From: Bacteroidales bacterium
GTDB taxonomy: Bacteria; Bacteroidota; Bacteroidia; Bacteroidales; WCHB1-69
Length of the DNA stretch: 8,527 nt
Reading direction: 5' to 3'
Assembly: GCA_024400715.1 (NCBI GenBank)
Contig: JAKSMH010000028.1
Location: forward strand, 1 to 8,527
Both the position numbers and the translations under genes were made by a program. Positions 1-6,861 of the stretch are shown piece by piece; position 1 is the stretch's first letter, and each line of letters opens with the position of its first letter. The notes under the pieces were generated by a model that was not told the DNA's origin, did no database searches, and saw only the letters and a program-made list of their open reading frames with translations.

Positions 1-185
1 TCGCTGACTGGATATAGTTCTGATTGGTCAGCGATGTCGGCCGTGATGGTGTCGGCAATGATGGAAGTGGGGTAACTCATTAGTTCATTGTCGTTTATTT
101 CCTCATTGTCGTGGTTTTTAAGACCACAAGCTGCGAAAAAGACGGCCATAATGAAGATGGCCAAAAACAAATGTTTTTTATTCAT
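1..185 (-). CDS. Lipoprotein of unknown function, N-terminal part only
   Basis: This is the first 61 codons of a gene that continues past the left edge. The start (ATG at 185-183) lies 10 bases after the truB stop, so it is probably the next gene of the ftsX-uppP-truB transcription unit. The protein opens with MNKK, then a hydrophobic stretch (residues 6-19) ending in the lipobox FAAC, which makes Cys20 the likely lipidated residue after signal peptidase II cleavage. The mature N-terminus is rich in Asp, Glu and Asn (residues 23-36), as expected of a flexible tether, and no domain is recognisable in what remains. The upstream region is A/T-rich with no Shine-Dalgarno sequence, as is normal in Bacteroidota. 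Other Bacteroidales often have queA after truB; this sequence is clearly not QueA. The lipoprotein call is secure, the function is not known. Confidence 0.75.
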   Translation of the reverse strand, partial: MNKKHLFLAIFIMAVFFAACGLKNHDNEEINDNELMSYPTSIIADTITADIADQSELYPVS

Positions 186-195
186 TTTATGTGAT

Positions 196-915
196 TTAAT
201 CTATGGTTTTAGGAATCAATTGAATGGCATCTTCAACCTTGAAATCGCCGATACGGGTCCGTCTCAATGCGGTCAAATGCGCTCCTGAATTAAGCTCGAA
301 GCCGAAATCGCGGGCAATGGAGCGAATATAGGTGCCTTTGGAGCAGACTATGCTGAAGTCGAGGTCGGGAAGTTGGAAACGAGTGATGTCAAAAGTGGGA
401 ATGGTGATGCGGCGTGGCGAAATTTCAACGTCAGTGCCTTCGCGGGCCAATTCGTAAGCTCTTCTTCCGCCCATTCTTACGGCGGAAAACTGTGGCGGCA
501 CCTGGTCAATTTCTCCGAGGAATTTCTGTCGCGTTTCTTCCACCATTGCCTCGGTGACGTGGTCGTAGGCAAAAAACTGGTCAATGGGCTTTTCCAAATC
601 GAAACTCGGTGTTGTGGCCCCCAAGCGGAAAGTGCCGATGTAGGCCTTTTCCTGTGCCTGGTAGTTGTCGATTTGCTTGGTGAATTTGCCCACGCAGATG
701 ATGAGCAAGCCCGTGGCCAGCGGATCCAGTGTGCCTGCGTGACCCACTTTGACTTTCTGCTGATACTTGCGGCGAATGTATTGCCTAACCTTACCCACAA
801 CGTCAAAAGAAGTGCATCGATAAGGTTTGTCAATGAGGAGCACGTCACCTTCAGGATGAATGTCCAAATCGGGCAACTCAAATTGTGCTTCGTGAATGAC
901 TTTCTTGTTTAGCAT
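196..915 (-). CDS. truB: tRNA pseudouridine(55) synthase TruB
   Basis: TruB isomerises uridine 55 in the T-loop of tRNAs to pseudouridine in the cytoplasm. The 239-residue product has the family motifs in order: the [15 protein letters not shown] block (residues 26-40), the catalytic motif [12 protein letters not shown] (58-69) with Asp64 as the expected nucleophile, a Tyr at 92 in the position of the base-stacking Tyr, the [18 protein letters not shown] block (140-157), and [13 protein letters not shown] (191-203). It ends soon after the [15 protein letters not shown] strand (211-225), so it lacks the extra C-terminal PUA-like domain of longer TruB proteins such as the 314-residue E. coli enzyme. 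Short forms are usual in Bacteroidota. The ATG at 915-913 overlaps the uppP stop (911-909), giving a 7-base overlap that suggests translational coupling. No alternative start gives the conserved N-terminus. Confidence 0.96.
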   Translation of the reverse strand: MLNKKVIHEAQFELPDLDIHPEGDVLLIDKPYRCTSFDVVGKVRQYIRRKYQQKVKVGHAGTLDPLATGLLIICVGKFTKQIDNYQAQEKAYIGTFRLGATTPSFDLEKPIDQFFAYDHVTEAMVEETRQKFLGEIDQVPPQFSAVRMGGRRAYELAREGTDVEISPRRITIPTFDITRFQLPDLDFSIVCSKGTYIRSIARDFGFELNSGAHLTALRRTRIGDFKVEDAIQLIPKTID

Positions 916-1733
916 AAGCTAAATATTAAGGTGAGTAAACCAACTACGGCGCAGTAAATCGCAAACCAAATCAGCTTGCCTTTCTTGACAATGTTGATCA
1001 TCCATTTACAAGCCAGACAGCCCACGACAAAGGCGGAAAGGAAGCCGATGACAACGGCACTGATGGAAATGCCGTTCATCGCTTGTTGAAATCCAACTTG
1101 TGCAATGTCAAGGGTGTCTAAAAGGGCTTCTCCCAAGATGGGAGGAATGACCATTAAGAAGGAGAATTGGGCAAGTTTTTCTTTCTTATTCCCCAAGAGC
1201 AGTCCCGTGGCGATGGTGGAACCCGAACGTGACAATCCCGGCAACACGGCCACGGCTTGCGCTATGCCGATGATGAAAGCGTGCCATCCGCTGATGTTTT
1301 CCTTCTGACGCGGTTTGGCAAAATAGGAAAAAGCTAAGAGTAGGGCAGTGACAAGAAGCATACTTCCCACGATGGTTAGTCCCGAGCCAAAAATGGCTTC
1401 AACCTTGTCCTTAAAGCAAAAACCCACAATACCGACGGGAATCATCGATATAATAATATTGATGGCATATTGGGTGCCAAGGTTTAAATCGGTGTAGGAT
1501 TTCCACGATTGTTTTGAAAATAAATCCTTGAAAATCCAGACAATTTCTTTCCAGAGGATGACCAAGGTGCTGAGCACGGTAGCCACGTGAAGCATTACTG
1601 TGAAGGTGAGGTTCTCTTCGCCAGAAAGTCCGAAAAGACTTGAGATAATGGTGAGGTGACCGCTGCTACTGACGGGCAGGTATTCGGTCAGTCCTTGCAG
1701 AATGCCTAATAATAATGCTTCCCACCAACTCAT
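909..1733 (-). CDS. uppP: Undecaprenyl-diphosphate phosphatase UppP (BacA)
   Basis: UppP is a polytopic inner-membrane enzyme that dephosphorylates undecaprenyl diphosphate, regenerating the lipid carrier used for peptidoglycan and surface polysaccharides; loss or overexpression affects bacitracin sensitivity in other bacteria. The 274 residues match the usual family length. The first signature is [15 protein letters not shown] (13-27), which holds the (E/Q)XXXE motif as Gln13/Glu17. The second is [13 protein letters not shown] (165-177), where Arg169 corresponds to the essential arginine of the PGxSRSG motif. The conserved [12 protein letters not shown] segment (191-202) follows, and hydrophobic segments cover most of the chain. 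The start ATG (1733-1731) shares one base with the stop of the DUF3098 gene (TAATG), and the 3' end overlaps truB, so the gene is embedded in the ftsX-DUF3098-uppP-truB operon. The assignment is secure. Confidence 0.97.
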   Translation of the reverse strand: MSWWEALLLGILQGLTEYLPVSSSGHLTIISSLFGLSGEENLTFTVMLHVATVLSTLVILWKEIVWIFKDLFSKQSWKSYTDLNLGTQYAINIIISMIPVGIVGFCFKDKVEAIFGSGLTIVGSMLLVTALLLAFSYFAKPRQKENISGWHAFIIGIAQAVAVLPGLSRSGSTIATGLLLGNKKEKLAQFSFLMVIPPILGEALLDTLDIAQVGFQQAMNGISISAVVIGFLSAFVVGCLACKWMINIVKKGKLIWFAIYCAVVGLLTLIFSLC

Positions 1734-2062
1734 TATTCAGCTTTTTCTTCGTTGGTTTCTTTCTTGTTTCTTGGATGCCACATAATGGCAAAGATTTCGG
1801 TAACCAAGCCAATGAGAATCATCACTGGGGCAACAACGATGCGGCGGGTGTTGAACACTTCGGGATTAAATTGGTCCGGTTGTTCGGCGGCACCGCCGGA
1901 AATGCAACAATAGCCGATGATGATAATGACCGCCCCGATAATCATCAAAATGTAGTTGACGGGTCTGAAAAGAGGAGTCTTGTTGGTTTTGACCACTGGT
2001 GCCTTTCCACTTGGATTGGGAATCAGTTTCTTTTTGTTTTCAGTATTAACTACTTGTGCCAT
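1733..2062 (-). CDS. DUF3098 small membrane protein
   Basis: This 109-residue protein matches what is known of the Bacteroidota-restricted DUF3098 family. It has a polar, Lys-rich N-terminus (residues 1-30), a first membrane segment around 35-55 ([16 protein letters not shown]), a short loop with the family-typical [16 protein letters not shown] run (65-80), and a second membrane segment around 76-95, followed by a charged tail. Its biochemical function is not known. The conserved position between ftsX and uppP suggests a role linked to the division or cell-wall machinery, but this is inference from context only. The ATG follows the ftsX stop by about 20 bases, in an A/T-rich leader without Shine-Dalgarno. 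The stop overlaps the uppP start in a TAATG arrangement. Confidence 0.9.
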   Translation of the reverse strand: MAQVVNTENKKKLIPNPSGKAPVVKTNKTPLFRPVNYILMIIGAVIIIIGYCCISGGAAEQPDQFNPEVFNTRRIVVAPVMILIGLVTEIFAIMWHPRNKKETNEEKAE

Positions 2063-2082
2063 AATATTTTATTTTTATTGAT

Positions 2083-2967
2083 TTACAAATAAAGTCTTTC
2101 GTCTTTAATTCTGATATATCTATTGACAGAAATCACGGAGATGAGGATGGTGAAGAGAATGCTGAAGATGAATACACCTAACAAAATCGCGGAAATGTAA
2201 ATGATTTGCGTAAAGTCAACGAATTGTGGGAAAATGATGTTGCCTTGGTAAAGGAGCAATCCCAAAAGGATGACGGCGATGGCACCGCCCCAGACACCCT
2301 GGCTCAAACCCTTGAGGACAAATGGGCTTCTGACGAATCTTCTTGTGGCTCCAACCAGTAGCATACTCTTGATATTGAAACGCTTGGCATAAATGTGCAA
2401 ACGGATGGAATTGGCAATCAACAACATTGAAATCAGCATAAACACGGCACTGATAATGAGAACCACCCATTGAATCGTGTGGAAATTGTTGCTGATGGAT
2501 TTCACGAGAAAGTCAGGATATTGCACATCTTGCACAATTCGTTCCTTCTTGATGGTTTTGGATACCTTTTGCAATGAGTCCGTATTGGCGTATTCTGGAC
2601 TTACGCTAATGATAATGGATGCGTTGATGGGGTTGGAAATGATCTCGGTATAGTTGTTGCCGATGGTCTTGATGGCTTCCTGTGTGTTTTCCTGACGTGA
2701 GGAAACCCTTGAAGTGGCAATAAACGGCTCCATTTTGATCTTTTGTTCCATCGAAACGATGTCGGCTTCTTTCACATCAGCGTAAAATAAAATTTCCATT
2801 TCTATTTTCTTGGAAAGATTATTGATGTACTGCGTGGAGAAGAAGGCGAAAAATGCCAAAGTGCCAATGAAAAACATAGTTAGGGCAATGCTGACAATGG
2901 AACCAAAGGAGGAAAGTCTTAACCTGGCTTTCGTGATTTTGTCGATAGTATCCGGATATTTACTCAT
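2083..2967 (-). CDS. ftsX: Cell division protein FtsX (ABC transporter-like permease)
   Basis: FtsX is the membrane half of the FtsEX complex, which in studied bacteria couples ATP use by FtsE to activation of peptidoglycan hydrolases at the division site. The 294 residues show the FtsX layout: a short cytoplasmic N-terminus, TM1 (about 21-43), an extracytoplasmic domain (about 44-165), TM2 (166-186), a cytoplasmic loop with the hallmark MLLVGATRRFVRSPFVLKGLSQG-like segment (202-224; VGAT at 205-208), then TM3 (about 225-243) and TM4 (about 254-280). A TAnnTTTG element at 2990-2997 lies just upstream of the ATG, so this is probably the first gene of its operon. No ftsE is in the window; in Bacteroidota it is commonly encoded elsewhere. 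The alternative, another MacB-like permease subunit, is unlikely given length and the VGAT motif. Confidence 0.93.
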   Translation of the reverse strand: MSKYPDTIDKITKARLRLSSFGSIVSIALTMFFIGTLAFFAFFSTQYINNLSKKIEMEILFYADVKEADIVSMEQKIKMEPFIATSRVSSRQENTQEAIKTIGNNYTEIISNPINASIIISVSPEYANTDSLQKVSKTIKKERIVQDVQYPDFLVKSISNNFHTIQWVVLIISAVFMLISMLLIANSIRLHIYAKRFNIKSMLLVGATRRFVRSPFVLKGLSQGVWGGAIAVILLGLLLYQGNIIFPQFVDFTQIIYISAILLGVFIFSILFTILISVISVNRYIRIKDERLYL

Positions 2968-2989
2968 AATACTTAATAATTCTAACTTG

Positions 2990-2997
2990 CAAATATA
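2990..2997 (-). promoter_or_regulatory. Putative -7 promoter element for the ftsX operon
   Basis: The minus strand reads TATATTTG here, an exact match to the Bacteroidota -7 consensus TAnnTTTG. It sits 22 bases upstream of the ftsX ATG, in the 103-base gap after the thioesterase gene, and would give a leader of roughly 15-20 bases. I see no good -33 TTTG box at the usual distance, so the call rests on the -7 match and its position. Confidence 0.55.
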
Positions 2998-3070
2998 TAA
3001 ATATAATATGGCATAATGTTGAATTATCCGTATTTTTTATTCACAGCGCAATGAGGATAAATCGTCGTGT

Positions 3071-3811
3071 TTAGAATTTCATCCAAAAACGGCAGATTTC
3101 CCTATCATCGTCGGCGGCAAAGACCGTCATCAGCCAGCTGCCGTCTTCTTGTTCTTGCTTGCCGATGTAGTATTCATTTCCGGGGAATAGCTGCGAGATG
3201 AAATGGATAGATATTTCCGTGGGTTGATGTTCGGCGCAGAAAGTATGTCCCATTTCATCCAGTACCCATTGTAAATACTTGGTATTGTTGACGTGTTCGT
3301 TCAGGTCGATGTCCGAATGCAACACTTGGTGGATGTTTGGACGTTCAGGCCTTGGGGTGGCGGCCATTCTCGGAAACGCCTTGGTAGTAACGGCATTATC
3401 TTCCAGAGGGAAGCGTCCTTCACGGTCAAAATCTTCCAATTTCTGGGGTTTGGACTGGGCATTGATAATGGCCCAGATGGAACTGGCTCGGACAATGATG
3501 TCACCTCGTTCGTCAAAAACCAAGAAATCACGGGGTTGAGAGATGTAACTATGGGGTTTTTCCCAAGTTTGGACTTTGATTTTCTCGTGCCAGTGGGGAA
3601 ACCTTTTCACTTGAAGGTGCATTCGAGTCAGTACCCAGAATAAACCAAGGGGTTTTAAATCAATTCCGCTCAATTTGAATTGTCCGCAGTGGGCTGCCGC
3701 CGTTTCTTGGAGCACGCCGGTCAGACAAACTGGCGTCATCAGCACGTGGCTGTCCACCATATAGGCTGCTACCGATAATTCTTGGTCAAATTTTCCGTTT
3801 ACAGTCTCCAT
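3071..3811 (-). CDS. Acyl-ACP thioesterase (FatA/FatB-like, double hotdog)
   Basis: The enzyme hydrolyses fatty acyl-ACP to free fatty acid and ACP, ending chain elongation, and is expected to be cytoplasmic since no signal or membrane segment is visible. The 246 residues fit the bacterial members of the plant-type acyl-ACP thioesterase family, with two hotdog domains (about 1-130 and 150-246). The N-terminal hotdog includes LGLFWVLTRMHLQVKR (55-70) and ASSIWAIIN (109-117). The C-terminal hotdog carries SDIDLNEHVNNTKYLQW (166-182), with Asp169, Asn171 and His173 matching the DxNxHVNN active-site motif of plant FatA/FatB. Chain-length preference cannot be read from sequence. The start ATG (3811-3809) shares a base with the DUF58 stop (TAATG), so the gene is very probably translated with moxR and DUF58. 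That partnership is unusual, and the link in function is unknown. Confidence 0.92.
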   Translation of the reverse strand: METVNGKFDQELSVAAYMVDSHVLMTPVCLTGVLQETAAAHCGQFKLSGIDLKPLGLFWVLTRMHLQVKRFPHWHEKIKVQTWEKPHSYISQPRDFLVFDERGDIIVRASSIWAIINAQSKPQKLEDFDREGRFPLEDNAVTTKAFPRMAATPRPERPNIHQVLHSDIDLNEHVNNTKYLQWVLDEMGHTFCAEHQPTEISIHFISQLFPGNEYYIGKQEQEDGSWLMTVFAADDDREICRFWMKF

Positions 3812-4674
3812 TATCTTCGTTTAAATAGGGCTATCAATTCTTGTACATAATCTTGGTCGGTATAGAAATCGGCCATATCTACGCCGGTCTTTCTGAACAG
3901 TTCGGCATTTTTTGCCTGTTGGATTTTCCACCAGTGTTCGTGTGCGGCGCGGGTAGCCTTGTCGGACGTGTCCACCAACGTATATTTCCCCGTTTCGGGG
4001 TCTTTCAGTTGCATCACGCCTAAGTCTGGTAATTGTGATTCGCCTTTATCTACAATGTGTAGGGCTACGATGTCGTGTTTCCCCGCGGCAATTTTAAGGG
4101 CTTGCTCAAAATCGCAGTTCACGAAGTCGGATATGACAAATGCCGTACATTTTTTCTTGATGGCATTGGTTAGATATCGCAAGGGTTCAGACAAATCAGT
4201 TTTGGTTTCGCTGGGTTTGTAGTCCACCAATTCGCGAATGATGCGTAAGATGTGAGAACGCCCCTTTTTCGGCGGAATGAATTTTTCCACTTTGTCACTG
4301 AAGAAGATGACGCCCACTTTGTCGTTGTTGTTGATGGCTGAAAATGACAGCACCGCTGCCAATTCGGTGATCAGGTCGGCTTTGAATTCGTTGCGGGTGC
4401 CGAAAAGGTTTGAGCCGCTCACATCGATGAGCAGCATCACCGTCAGTTCTCGTTCCTCCTCAAATATTTTGACGTAGGGATGATTGAGTCTGGCGGTCAC
4501 GTTCCAGTCGATAAAACGCACGTCGTCGCCATAGTGATATTCGCGGACTTCGCTGAAAGCCATACCGCGACCTTTGAACGCACTATGGTATTCGCCTGCA
4601 AAAATCTGCTGCGACAACGCTTTTGTCCGTATTTCGATTTTACGGACTTTTTTTAATAATTCCGTTGAATCCAT
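3811..4674 (-). CDS. DUF58 domain protein (von Willebrand-like), MoxR partner
   Basis: This 287-residue soluble protein has the DUF58 signature, with GEYHSAFKGRGMAF (27-40) and YGDDVRFIDWNVTAR (48-62) followed by the strand and loop LLIDVSGS (81-88). DVSGS is a DxSxS MIDAS metal-site motif of a von Willebrand A-like fold; Thr159 in TKTDLSEPL and Asp183 in ISDF are plausible further ligands. No signal peptide or membrane segment is seen. In Bacteroidota such proteins are encoded directly after moxR and ahead of the batA-E genes, and MoxR ATPases are thought to act as chaperones on vWA proteins. Here the next gene is a thioesterase instead. The start ATG is preceded closely by AAAGGAAT, and a hairpin-forming inverted repeat lies within codons 10-17 (described separately). 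The family call is secure; the molecular role is inferred from relatives. Confidence 0.94.
   Translation of the reverse strand: MDSTELLKKVRKIEIRTKALSQQIFAGEYHSAFKGRGMAFSEVREYHYGDDVRFIDWNVTARLNHPYVKIFEEERELTVMLLIDVSGSNLFGTRNEFKADLITELAAVLSFSAINNNDKVGVIFFSDKVEKFIPPKKGRSHILRIIRELVDYKPSETKTDLSEPLRYLTNAIKKKCTAFVISDFVNCDFEQALKIAAGKHDIVALHIVDKGESQLPDLGVMQLKDPETGKYTLVDTSDKATRAAHEHWWKIQQAKNAELFRKTGVDMADFYTDQDYVQELIALFKRR
4625..4654 (+). terminator. Terminator-like hairpin on the plus strand inside the DUF58 5' end
   Basis: The plus strand has a perfect 7-base inverted repeat, GTCCGTA (4625-4631) and TACGGAC (4641-4647), with a 9-base loop, followed at once by seven T residues (4648-4654). This is the shape of an intrinsic terminator, but for transcription running against the genes. 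On the minus strand the same bases encode residues 10-17 of DUF58 (VRKIEIRT) and could form a hairpin near the start of the message. It may be a coincidence of codon choice, since no plus-strand gene is recognised here. Confidence 0.35.
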
Positions 4675-4712
4675 ATTCCTTTAGTTAAAAAGATTGAAAA
4701 ACGGAACGACCA

Positions 4713-5708
4713 TTATGGAACTTCAACCGTGTTGAGGATTTCGCTGATAATATTGTCCGTGGTGATATTTTCAGCTTCCGCTTCGTAAGACAAGCCGATA
4801 CGGTGACGCATCACGTCGTGGCAGATGGCACGGATATCCTCGGGAATGACATAGCCGCGGCGTTTGATGAAAGCGTAGGCCTGGGCTGCCAATGCCAAGT
4901 TGATGGTGGCACGAGGAGAAGCTCCGTAGGCAATCATATTGGCAAATTTTTCGAGTTTGTATTCCGAAGGATAACGGGTGGCGAAAACGATGTCGGCAAT
5001 GTAGTTCGAAATCTTTTCGTCGATATATACTTCTTTTACCACTTGGCGGGCTTTGATGATGTCTTCCGGCTTCAGCACGGTGTTGGTGCTTGGAAATTTA
5101 TTTTCCAAATGTTGAGACAGAATGTTCTTTTCTTCGGCTTTGTTGGGATAGGAAATGACCACCTTCATCATAAAACGATCCACCTGGGCTTCGGGAAGCG
5201 GATAGGTTCCTTCTTGCTCAATGGGGTTTTGAGTGGCCATCACCAAAAACGGCTCTTCCAATTTGAAAGTCGTCTCGCCAATGGTGACCTGGCGTTCCTG
5301 CATCGCTTCCAACAAGGCACTTTGAACCTTGGCGGGAGCACGGTTGATTTCATCCGCCAAAATGAAATTGGCAAAAATAGGGCCTTTCTTTACGACAACG
5401 TTCTCGTTTTTCTGACTGTAAATCATCGTGCCTAACAAGTCGGCAGGCAATAAGTCGGGCGTGAACTGAATACGGCTGAATTTGGCGTCAATGACATTTG
5501 CCAAAGATTTGATGGCTAATGTTTTAGCCAAACCAGGTACACCTTCCAATAAAATGTGTCCATTGGCTAACAGCCCAATCATCAGTCGTTCAACCATCGT
5601 TTTTTGTCCAACGATGACCTTGCTCATTTCCATATTGATGATGTCAACAAATGAACTTTCACGCTGAATGCGTTCGTTTAATTCCCTGATGTCTATTGTA
5701 TTGTCCAT
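4713..5708 (-). CDS. MoxR-family AAA+ ATPase
   Basis: MoxR ATPases are cytoplasmic AAA+ proteins thought to work as chaperones or metal-insertion helpers for von Willebrand-type partner proteins. The 331 residues contain the full ATPase set: Walker A GVPGLAKT (56-63), the LLPADLLGT segment (86-94), Walker B FILADE (115-120) with INRAPAKVQSALLEAMQE after it, sensor 1 ATQNP (158-162), the arginine finger in VDRF (176-179), and sensor 2 GASPRA (262-267), followed by the helical lid. Length and motifs are typical. The neighbouring DUF58 gene starts 38 bases downstream and is the usual MoxR partner. A TAnnTTTG element at 5772-5779 suggests that this is the first gene of the unit. It is not clear which MoxR subfamily this is. 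In Bacteroidota the most common context is the bat operon, but the bat genes are absent here. Confidence 0.95.
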   Translation of the reverse strand: MDNTIDIRELNERIQRESSFVDIINMEMSKVIVGQKTMVERLMIGLLANGHILLEGVPGLAKTLAIKSLANVIDAKFSRIQFTPDLLPADLLGTMIYSQKNENVVVKKGPIFANFILADEINRAPAKVQSALLEAMQERQVTIGETTFKLEEPFLVMATQNPIEQEGTYPLPEAQVDRFMMKVVISYPNKAEEKNILSQHLENKFPSTNTVLKPEDIIKARQVVKEVYIDEKISNYIADIVFATRYPSEYKLEKFANMIAYGASPRATINLALAAQAYAFIKRRGYVIPEDIRAICHDVMRHRIGLSYEAEAENITTDNIISEILNTVEVP

Positions 5709-5771
5709 AGTTAGATAATTGTTTTTTCTTCTTTTGAAAAAAGAAAACGAAATTTCAATTAAAATATTTTA

Positions 5772-5779
5772 CAAAAATA
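5772..5779 (-). promoter_or_regulatory. Putative -7 promoter element for moxR-DUF58-thioesterase
   Basis: The minus strand reads TATTTTTG, matching the Bacteroidota TAnnTTTG -7 consensus. It lies 63 bases upstream of the moxR ATG in a very A/T-rich 106-base gap, so the leader would be about 55-60 bases. No convincing -33 TTTG box is seen, and the A/T-rich background raises the chance of a random match. No clear terminator for the upstream lipoprotein gene is present in the gap. Confidence 0.45.
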
Positions 5780-5814
5780 CATTTTTTTAGAATTATTTTT
5801 TCTTGTTGCGATAT

Positions 5815-6861
5815 TTATTTGTAAAAAACAATGTTGGCAGGATTCATTCCCACTTCAAACTTGAACTTGAAATTTCCGTTTTTGTCAAAGCAATAGAGGT
5901 CGCCATTGACGGTATAGTCGTAAGAATCAGAAATATAGACATCCCCGTTGTCTGGATCGACATCTATAAGATAGGGGGTCTCGAGTTTGGTGTCGTCGGA
6001 GATGAACTGGTTCGAGATGATGGTCTCGGTGTTGAGGTCAAATTTTTTATACGAAGCCAGCATTGTGGCGTAATTGTAGTTGAAAAATAACAAAACGTGC
6101 TCATAAATAGCCATTTCACTGATTTCAAAGTCGTAAGTTTTCACCACTTCGTCTGTGGTGGTGCTGATTTTTTGCAGGCAGGAGCCGATGTTCGCATAGT
6201 TTCCCTTTGAAATGAGCATCAGATTTTGATTTCTGTCTTTCAAGAGTTTATAAGGGTTGCAAACGACTTCAATTTCCTTGGTGACGGTAAAGGAAGCGAG
6301 GTCAATAACGGAGACGCTCGTCCCGTAGTTGGGCGCGTTGTATCCGCCGCTGTTGGCCACGTACAGTTTGCCCTTGGCCACGCAGAGACCTTCGGGGTTG
6401 GGACCGACCGTGACGCTGGCCTCAACAGCCAGACTGGCGGTGTCGATGCGGACCACGCTGCCATCGAAACAGCTGACATACGCCTTGCCGCCGTCAAAGC
6501 AAATGTGGCGAGGCGATTTGCCGGAGAGTGAAATGCTTTTGACGGAACTGGCATCTTTGAGATTCATCACTTCAATGATTTCGGAAGTGTTGACCACGCA
6601 GTACATTTTCGAACCGTATTTTTGAAGGTCGTTGCCCGTATCTCCCAATCCACGGTGATTGACCGCGGAAAAAATGTCCGCATTGACTTCCCTGGTTTCG
6701 AAGTTGTAAAAGCTGATGGTGCTGTTGTTGGCATTCCAAAGTCCTTGGTTAAGCACGTATATTCCAGGCCCGTCGGTAGTGGTGGAAATGGGCTCCGGTT
6801 TTTCTTTGTGGCAGGCGCTGACCAAGAAGGCGAGGCATAGTAAAAGCGTTATTTTTTTCAT
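5815..6861 (-). CDS. YncE-like / DUF5074-type beta-propeller lipoprotein
   Basis: This is a 348-residue lipoprotein that is probably exported to the outer membrane or cell surface. I chose the ATG at 6861-6859 because it gives a clean signal peptide, MKKITLLLCLAFLVSAC, with Cys17 in a VSAC lipobox, and because it overlaps the upstream glycosyltransferase stop in an ATGA arrangement. A longer reading from 6927 would hide the signal. The mature start, CHKEKPEP, resembles charged surface-export signals of Bacteroidota only in part. After a linker come YncE-like repeats: GIYVLNQGLWNANNSTISFY (33-52), KMYCVVNTSEIIEVMN (85-100), KSPRHICFDGGKAYVSCFD (115-133), NPEGLCVAKGKLYVANSGG (155-173) and GDVYISDSYDY (306-316). 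These fit a roughly seven-bladed propeller. Its ligand is unknown; the BtuG cobalamin-binding lipoproteins are a possible comparison. The DNA for residues about 107-187 is markedly GC-rich. Confidence 0.85.
   Translation of the reverse strand: MKKITLLLCLAFLVSACHKEKPEPISTTTDGPGIYVLNQGLWNANNSTISFYNFETREVNADIFSAVNHRGLGDTGNDLQKYGSKMYCVVNTSEIIEVMNLKDASSVKSISLSGKSPRHICFDGGKAYVSCFDGSVVRIDTASLAVEASVTVGPNPEGLCVAKGKLYVANSGGYNAPNYGTSVSVIDLASFTVTKEIEVVCNPYKLLKDRNQNLMLISKGNYANIGSCLQKISTTTDEVVKTYDFEISEMAIYEHVLLFFNYNYATMLASYKKFDLNTETIISNQFISDDTKLETPYLIDVDPDNGDVYISDSYDYTVNGDLYCFDKNGNFKFKFEVGMNPANIVFYK

Noticed and set aside
373..912. A 179-codon open frame on the plus strand opposite truB
   Set aside because: It is fully antisense to a complete, well-conserved TruB, with no recognisable product and no promoter or spacing that supports it.
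1715..2092. A 125-codon open frame on the plus strand across the uppP/DUF3098/ftsX joins
   Set aside because: It runs across three real genes in the opposite sense, and its product is of low complexity with no known motif.
3024..3060. Inverted repeat TTATCC/GGATAA after the thioesterase gene as a terminator
   Set aside because: The stem is only 6 bases, mostly A/T, with a 25-base loop and no T tract directly after it on the minus strand, so it is too weak to call.
4803..5435. A 210-codon open frame on the plus strand opposite moxR
   Set aside because: The minus strand carries a full set of MoxR motifs over the same bases. The plus-strand product has no recognisable domain and is rich in His, Phe and Gly, as expected from a reversed coding frame.
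5722..5750. A/T-rich inverted repeat in the moxR leader as a regulatory hairpin
   Set aside because: The TTTTCTT/AAGAAAA pairing is almost all A-T with a poor inner fit, and such matches are expected by chance in this A/T-rich gap.
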